Source: Fratercula arctica
Lineage: Eukaryota; Chordata; Aves; Charadriiformes; Alcidae
Assembly: GCA_947846985.1 (NCBI GenBank)
Contig: CANTUZ010000004.1
Span: 54,599,672 to 54,663,671, forward strand
DNA length: 64,000 nt
Reading direction: 5' to 3'
The translations under genes were made by a program, and so were the position numbers. This document shows positions 39,401-48,400 of the stretch, piece by piece. Each line of letters begins with the position of its first letter. The stretch's first letter is position 1. The notes under the pieces are model-generated. The model ran no database searches. It was not told the origin of the DNA and worked only from the letters and a program-made list of their open reading frames with translations.

Positions 39401-42400
39401 GTTTCCAATGCTCTAGTAGAACTGGAACCCTAAAAGGGACCCGTTGGTCTTCAGAAGACATTTCCTCGTGAGGTTAGTTTTCCACGTGGGTAGCTGGCAG
39501 GCTGGATGGCCGGCAGTGCCAGTGTGGCTGGTGATAGAAAGCCCCTGCATGTGTAAGTCAGGCTTGGGCAGAGCTGCCCTTTAGGTGGATGGGCACGTGC
39601 GTGTGATGGGAAGCTGCCGTCAGTCAGTGGCACTGCCGCAGCACGCACACATCTCTCCTTGCACACGGTGGGTGAGGGTGTGCAGTCCGCCAGACCCGGG
39701 TTTTAATTCAGCTGCCCTAATGATGTTGCATTGACAGCGCTGTTAATGAATGCACGGTTGAGCTCCGAGTTACACGCGGCTCTGATAAGAACACGCAGGA
39801 ATTTGTTCTGTTATGACGGTCTGATGGCAGAAGTGATTCTCCATAATTGAGCTTTCCGTTCCTTAAAATAAGGAGAAGAGGAAAATCGACTTTTCTGGTT
39901 TGATCTGTCACTCAGCGCTGTAAAGAGTGAAGCTTATTGTGTGAGGGTAAGGCTCTTAGCCAGCAGATGTGAATGTGTATCAAAATGTTTGGCTCTTCTC
40001 TGTCAGACACGACTATATGTTTTCTGGAAGAGAGTCCCAAAATAATAGTATATGGGTCAAAACAGATTAGCTAAAATAAGAAGAGAATTTTTGGAACTGG
40101 AATACAAATAATGACTTTTTTTAACACTAACATCACAAAGACAAACCGAGGAGTCACAGAAGTTTTCATTATCCTCCAAGCATGCAAAAATTTGGTGGTT
40201 TTTTTTTTCTAGTGGTTTAAAGTCCTAGATCTTAAATGACAGCAGCTTAGCCTGCTTTCAGTTTTAATACTTTAAATCTATGCTGTGAAACTAAAAAAAG
40301 AACTGTATATCAGTGTGACATGCATTTGTGGTGAATTTTATGCAAGGATGATGGTAAAGACAGTATTTCACTTTTCTGTTGTGAGAAATTAGGAGTGAGA
40401 AATTAGGTTCATTAGGAGACCAATATTTTACATTTATTAAAAAATCCTTACAACATTCTTCCTCTGCAAGTATGCAGCATACTCCTTGTGCTGCTTTCTG
40501 CAGAAAATGTTGATTTTTCACTGAAAAGCTGAACGTATAAGAATCCAGCACATCTCATGGGGTTTGCAGATTGGATTTGTCACGTGAGATTTGGTCCTGG
40601 TTTCATCTGCGGGCCATGCACCTGAGGTAGCTTCCATCTTCCATGGTGAAAGGCTGCGTTATTGCCGCTGTGATATGCCATCTCTTCTGAACTAGAGATG
40701 TGAGATCTTGGTGCTTCGTGGAAGATGCAACCCGCCGTGAAAACCTTGTTTACAGGGAAGAATAATATGATGAGGTGTTGATGCGGCATTTAAAGATACA
40801 CATATGTCCACTGTTAATTCCCACCACTCCTGTTGATGTTTTCCGTGGTGATCCCTTCTCGTCTCTCAGCTTTTTTATTGATCTGATGCTCGTCCCCATT
40901 TGACAGCGGAGTGTATCTAGACAGTCGGAGTGCCTGTGTGCTTAACCAGGAGGTGTTGGGCAGCTCTCCAGTGACGTGCTTCAGCTTTGGAAGTCTCCTA
41001 TTGATTAGACTGGGGAGTGCAGTGCATGCCATTAAATGCCAGAGAGGGAAAACGGAGGTCAGGGGAGAGGGAAAACGGAGTTCAGAGGAAGCAACTCCTT
41101 TTTATCTTTCAGGTGTAGGACTTAATAGCGTGGTGTAAGAAGCACAGCATAACCTCAGGGAAATGGGCCTGGCTGTGACATTCGTGTTTCATTCATCAGA
41201 GTGCAGAAAAGAGGGAGAGGGTCAGCCACAGGAAGCTTAGCTGACAGAAGAGTAACAAAAGGGAAGAAATGGCAGTGCAATCTCCTGACTTTATTGTTGT
41301 GTTAGAACAAAGGAATGTTTAACTGATGGATTTGGTGTAATCCTATGGAGTAACACCAGGCAGTCATTAATAATCAGGAACAGTTAAAAAAAACATAGCT
41401 GCCTTTTCACTATTAAATACATGGATTTGGCTTCTGCTAAAAACTGGGATGGATGGATGGATGGATGGATGGATGGATGGATGGATGGATGGATGGATGG
41501 ATGGGAGCATGATGAAGAACAAGAAAAGAGGCCAAAGGTTTTTCTCTGTCAGCAATCATTAGGGCTGACAGCCCAGGAAATTGCATTAGAATTACTGATG
41601 TGTGACCCTTTTTTCCTCTGTACTTGGCTATTTGTTAGCTTGCTGGAATCTAAATTTGTGGACCCGAATCATTCAGATGTTTCAGAGCTGGAACTTACAT
41701 AATCAGTTAAAGAAAAGCATGACAGGCTCTTGGGGACATACATCGTCCTTCTGGAGTGATAGAAGAGAAACCGTAGTGTGCTTTAATGTGTTTGACTCCT
41801 GTAAGCTTAATCAAGACCTAAAAATACCACTTGTTTCCTGTGGATATTGAAGAACCTATCTCTTTTTTGTTTTTCTATTTTTGCAAGATTCTGCATTATG
41901 GTTATGTTCTTCCTCCTTATTCCCAAGAGCAGCTGTGATCCAGTTCTGCTCTCCGCAAAAAACAATTCTCTAGGCTGAAAGAAAAGACTTCTTAAATAAA
42001 GGCATTATTATTTGGTAGCTCTTTTTGTGTTTTACCCCATGCCTTTTTCTGTGTAAGACCTTTAAGTTAGATAAATCCGGAGCACATGTTTGACTTGCTC
42101 TGTCCCTTTCTTTGTTTAGTTAGAAGACTACCTGACAAAAAACGTTCCTTCCTTATTTATTTTCATGCTTCTCTTTTGGAAGGTCAGACAAGAAATATTT
42201 GTGTAAGAACTGCAAGAAAAATATATGTGCAGGGGAGAAATACAGGGAAACAAGCTTGATGCTATGCTCGTGACTTTGCACTGTAAAATCTGTCATTATT
42301 TTTCAGCGTGGTTGTGAATTAATTTACTCTGAGGGTGGCAGACATTTCATACAAGCTTCTCATCATATCCTTAATCCTGGAATAATCCTTTGTCCTGGTT

Positions 42401-45400
42401 AGTGGGCTTGTGCCTGATCTCTGTCGATAAGCAGCTGGAAACCCGAGGGAGCCGTAATCTGGGAGTTGAGGGTGCTCCCGGGGGCAAGTGGAGATGTCCA
42501 ATGCCATTGTTGCTCTTCAGTGATCTGTAGCCAACACGTAAAGGCTGCTGACGTGATTTACAGCCTATGCCACTGGTGTGTTGGCTCAAAAGGTCCATTC
42601 ACAGCTAGTCTGAGACCACAGTAACCTTGGTGACGCCTGGTCTAAACCTTCTGTGTGTTAACTCCACAGTGGGGACCTGCAAGTGACGGGAAGTGGACAT
42701 TGCCCATATAGCACTGCCCAGAAAGCCATTGGAAAGGACAACTTCACTATGATTCCTGAAGGGGTCAATGGAATTGAGGAAAGAATGACTGTTGTCTGGG
42801 ACAAGGCTGTAGTAAGTAATTACTTACTTTTATGGACTAAAAAGAAATTGAGTGTTGGCTGAATAATGGAAGCCAGGAGACTCTTGGCCAGTACTTAAAT
42901 TACTTTCTAATATATTTCTGAGAATTCCCTGAGAGAGAGCTACTACGAGGTGAAATGTTTATTTCAAAAACCTTCTCCAGTTTATTATAAACTCAGGGCT
43001 GTGTTTCACTTTTGACAGTGCAACACCATCGTGTTTTATTAGACCTGAGGCTTCACAGACTACACCGCTCGATTTTGCAGTGGTGTCGGAGTGGATGCTT
43101 CTCAGAGATGCAGAATCTGGAGCAGTTTAATGATTTTGAAGTGGACCCCATGTAAACGTGATGAACGGATTGTTTGAATTTGGGAAATGTCTCATTGTTT
43201 TTGAGAAATTACAGATGGATGGCAGCCGAGCCTGAGGCTAGACTATAAAATGCTTTGAAGGAGAACATTGCATGTAATTCATACTGGCATATTTTGCGGT
43301 GGGGTGCCGGTATAAGTTAGCAATTTTTTGATGGTTCCATGGGTCCTAATATATAATGATACTCTCCCTCCTTTGTCCATCTTCACCTACACTCCCATTC
43401 ACTCACACACACACCCAAACACACACATTCTTTACCTTACACTGCATTGCACTCAAATGCATACCGCAAACTGGGAAGTGGTAGTATTTACAACACTCTC
43501 GAGAGCACTTCTCCCCGACTGTATTTAATAACCAGGGATCACTATTGAGATTCCAAGCACAGAAGCAGCTTCAGATACCTGTCATGTAGGAGCAAAGCGG
43601 GGAAGAAAGCAAAGTGTTCAAGGCCAGGCTGGATGGGGCTTTGAGCAGCCTGGTCTAGTGGGAGGTGTCCCTGCCCACGGCAGGGGGGTTGGAACCAGAG
43701 GATCTTTAAGGTCTCTTCCAACTCTGACCATTCTGTGATTCTATGAAGTGCAGCCAGCCAGTGCTGTTTCCCTTTTGTTACTCCCGCAAAGGGAAGGAGC
43801 TGAAGCAAGGGCTGCAACATGGGATTTACGTGTGAATTTAACATTCAAGTCCTGGACCGCTGACTAGCTTCTATTTTGCAAATCTCATGTTTTTACCAGT
43901 CAGGAAATAAGTGTTTACTTAATATTAAAAAGTTCGGCACTCTTGTTCTTCCTTGGAACGTTGCTTTTGCTTATTGCCAGGGAAGGCCCCAAAATATTCT
44001 ACTGAAAAATCAAAATGCTGCTGTGTACAGCTGCTATTAAGCCATCACTGACTGTATAAAAAGTTCAATTGGTGGTGACATTTCTCCAGGTAAGGACTTT
44101 ATAACTGGCGTTGAACAGGTGTGGTAATACTGACAGTAGAACAGACTTAATTTGCAAGAAATGTTTTTAAAAGAGTCTGAATCTTGATCTTTTATTTAAT
44201 CTCATGTACTCATATAAGTTTCTCTCTTTTAAAATTGTTAAAACATTTGCATGGAAATTACTAGCGCTAGCAACCAAACCACTTGGGCATTAATGTGTAG
44301 AGAAAGGGACCTTAGGTAACTGAGCAACCTGATGGGATCATCTGCATTAAGGTTTTATTGCCTGTTCTTTGGGGTGCCAGGAGTAACACATTTACCTATT
44401 GGAAACTCCCAAGTATCGTGCCTTGTATAAAATCCTGCTTGATAAAACCTCTGTTTCATGCACCATCACCATATATATGAACCGCAAGCCTTCCCGTATC
44501 TCCCTGATCATTCGTCACTCTGAAGAGTAAATCCCTGTTTTATAAGCATGTTTTGCTCAAGTCACATTGTTTTTAGGCCACAGGTAAGATGGACGAGAGC
44601 CAGTTTGTAGCTGTCACCAGCACCAATGCTGCCAAAATCTTTAATCTGTATCCAAGAAAAGGCCGGATTGCTGTAGGATCAGATGCTGATGTGGTTATTT
44701 GGGACCCTGATAAGGTGAAGACTATAACAGCTAAAAGCCATAAATCGGTAAGGAGAAAAGGAAAACCAGCAATAAAAATGAAGTATGACTGGTGCTTTTC
44801 AAATGTTAATCTAATTCATGTGAACACCAAATATATGTGGAGTGATAGGGGAGTGATGTAACTGCCTTGTAACTGCCTACTCCTATTCTGAAATGGGTAA
44901 ATATTTCAGAAGATGAAAGTATTGAAATCTTGCATTGGAAGCACTGGGATCTGGAAGGATTTCTTTTCTCTCTGCATATACCGTTGTACTTTTTGTTGCG
45001 TGCTTGTGGCAGATCTGTGACTAGGTGTGAATCAGCAGGTCTGCAGCTCAGGTTAGTAGAGCTGTGATGATAAATTTAAAACCAGCTCACTTTTTTTGCT
45101 TACCTGATGAGCACGATATTATAGATCACATGATTAAATCAACGGTATTCTAAATTATGACATGATAAAATATTTTGATAATACAGCTCTGAGCAGCTTC
45201 ATGGCGGGGATTTTCTATTTAATTCCAGAGCTTTGCCGCATACTGCTCTGCCCTTAGTACAGAGTACCAGTGACTCACAGTTGCTTCGATTTTGATTGTG
45301 ACAGGTTTTATCTTACGTGCTGTGTATTTCAAAGTTGTTAACATTATTGTTTGGTGCTTTGGTCTTCTGTATTGGGGGATTCTTCCAAATGTTTTACTGG

Positions 45401-48400
45401 AATATGACTTTAAAAGGCACAAACCTTTAGAAACCTTTTAAAAGTAAGTTTGGGTGATTCAATTTCTATTTCTCTGTCTTGGGATCTCTCTGTGTTTTTA
45501 AGAAAGTAATAATCACCTTGTCTTTGACAGTCATTCCCATGTAGATTCAGGCTTTCCTGGTCCTTTCTGGGCTTTTTTCAGTCAGAAATATTTGTGCTGT
45601 CCCCTTTGAAATTCCCTTACGCAGTCACAGCACATGCATGGTGGGACCATGTCCTCTGGGAAAATTTTCCTTATTAAGGCTATTGCACTTCTACAGGCAC
45701 TGGAGAAATAAGGAAAGCCCTTAAAAACAAATGAGAGAAAGCCCTGATGGAAAGTGAGCAATGGGAAGGAAAAGTCTGATTCAGGAAAGTTATCAGAGAG
45801 ATTCTTTAAAATCATTTCATATTGAAATGCATTGCTTTTTCTTCAGACAAAATTTTATACACCTCTTAAAGGCACTTGACTAAAACTATGACACCAAATA
45901 CAGGTTATAAGTTACTAACTGAAAGAGACCTTGTACCGAACCTGCAGTGATTATGTTGGTTGATCCCCAGGCTGTTGAGTACAACATCTTTGAAGGAATG
46001 GAGTGCCACGGTGCCCCACTCGTGGTCATAAGCCAAGGGAAGATTGTGTTTGAAGATGGAAATCTGCACGTAAATAAGGGAATGGGTCGCTTCATCCCTC
46101 GCAAACCTTTCCCTGAATATCTTTACCAGCGCATCAAAATCAGGAATAAGGTAACGTCAGATATTTTTTTAATCTTCTTTATAGCCATACACTCTTGGAA
46201 CCACAGTAGCACATGGGTTTTTGCTATTATTGTGCTAATATGAGTCCATATGAGATGGACTATATATGACTTGTTCGAAACGTGACCAAAAAAATGGTTC
46301 CTCTGCAAGCGTGAACTGATGTAACTTAATTAACACCATGAGCTTCAGTGGGTAGAGCGTATAATTGCCAGTTGTGCATAATTGCCTCATGCCCAGCTGT
46401 GCCAGCTTTTGAAGGGAGGTGGAATAGTGATAGAATTTACTTTCCGTTAAAATTCAGAAAAAAGATAAAGCTTCTTTGAGAGGAGGGTTAGCCAGAAGAA
46501 AAACAGAATTTTAAATTGTAACTACGCTTTGCATACTGAACAGCCACGCTGCAGAGAAGAAAAGCATGTAAGCCCGAGATACTCAATATATTTGGCATCT
46601 TTGAACTGTTGTTGGTGCTTTTGCTGAACTGGGTATTAGCAGCATTCACAGCTCAGAAAACTTTTCTCATGTGCTTAAAAAAAAGCTTGGGAAATGACCT
46701 AGATGAAGACTAGGCCACTTCTGGTTTTGAATGAAATCAGTGCTTTTCTGTTGAAAACCAGTTGTCTTAGCACCAGTTTGGGGTTATTTGGAAATTGCTT
46801 TTTGTCACTGAGCACAAAAGTCACTGTGTGAGGACAGGTAACAAGACAAATTGATGAAAACCCGTATTTTCTCCAGCCAAGCATATACCATAGCTTGTGG
46901 GGATGGCAGCTGACATTAAGTCTACAAGCAAGTTGATAGTTTTTATCTTTCATCGTTTGTCACAAAAATCCTGTCAAGCTGTGGGATACAGAAGATCTGC
47001 TCTTCTAATGAGAAAATGCACTCTAAAAATCAAATGCATCTGCAAAAGTTTTGCGAAATACCAATCAATATTGCACTTTTTTTGTATTATCCACTTCGAT
47101 GACATGGGCCTTCTCTGCTCACTTGCATGGGAGTGCTATATAATATAAAAATAATAAATATATAAAAATAATAGTATAAAATTATAAAAATTATAAAAAT
47201 ATAAACTATTTATAATAATAAATATTATAAAAATATAATTACTATAATCTGATAATTATATGTAATATAATAGTCATATATGATAATATATGATTATATA
47301 TTAATTATATAAATATAATTTCAATAGTGAAAACACAACTTTAAAAACAAATATCAGAGAGTGGTGTCTTATAGTGGAGTATGCAGAAAAGTAACTGGGA
47401 TAAATAACCTATATCTTGCAAGTGGGCCTGGATTTTGGGAAAGACCTTTGATTTTAGATACTTAGGTAAAGATCTGTAAAAGGACCAAGAAAAGGACTGA
47501 TATTTTCACTCCTGCAGCTCCCTCTGCTGCCTGCCGAGAGGAAGGGAGAGGAGATTCATGTCCGCAGTTCTTTTCCCACTATCAAATTTTATCGACTGGA
47601 AATATTTAGAAAAGCCCAGTGATGGTCCTATCAGCCACCATTTGAATATGTCACTACACAACTAAGGAATAGAGAAAAAACGTGTCAAACAAGGGGCTGC
47701 AAAGCTGTACCTGGCACAGGATAGCAATATAAATTTATCCCTGGCGCAGGGATGGCAGTATAAATTCCTGCCTTTGTGGCGATCCCTGTGAGATGGATTC
47801 ATTGCTGTGATCGACAGCTGCTCCCTTCTGGGCACTCATTTTGGCTCAGCCTGCGAGATGGTGGCTCTTCTGAGCCTGATGGTCCCCATCACTGAAAGCA
47901 AGGAAGATGCGCTGATTTCTGTAAGAGCTGGACTAAACCCCTGTGGATAGTGGCCTTCCTATATGGTATTTTAATTTCACTGTGTTTAACGTGCTGGGGA
48001 AATGGCTCTGAAACAATAGTCTTGTAAGCCACGGAGTTCTGATGTTTTTGGTGAGCTTTGGGTTCTGCGATTCAATGGCTTCGGGCTCTTCCTGAAAATT
48101 GGAACTGTTTTTTAAAAATATTATTCCCTAGATTCCTGTGATTTTAAGGCCGGTGAGACTGTTTTGATTGTCTTTTCTCATATTCCTTATAGGAACCGTA
48201 CAGGGATAAAATCCAAAGACCTCAAACTGAAATCAGAGCTCAAATGATAGATACTTTATTGCCAAATAATGAAAGATGGGTCCCATGCCACAGTCTAGTG
48301 TAGAATTGCTTTTCTAGTTGATGACAAGAAGTGAAAACTTCTGAAATTTTAGTTTAAAAATTGCCACCACTTTTCAGTGAGTTCTAATGAAGATAATGAG

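Noticed and set aside
41367..41702. Repetitive IHPS and WMDG proteins
   Set aside because: Translations of the GGAT microsatellite.
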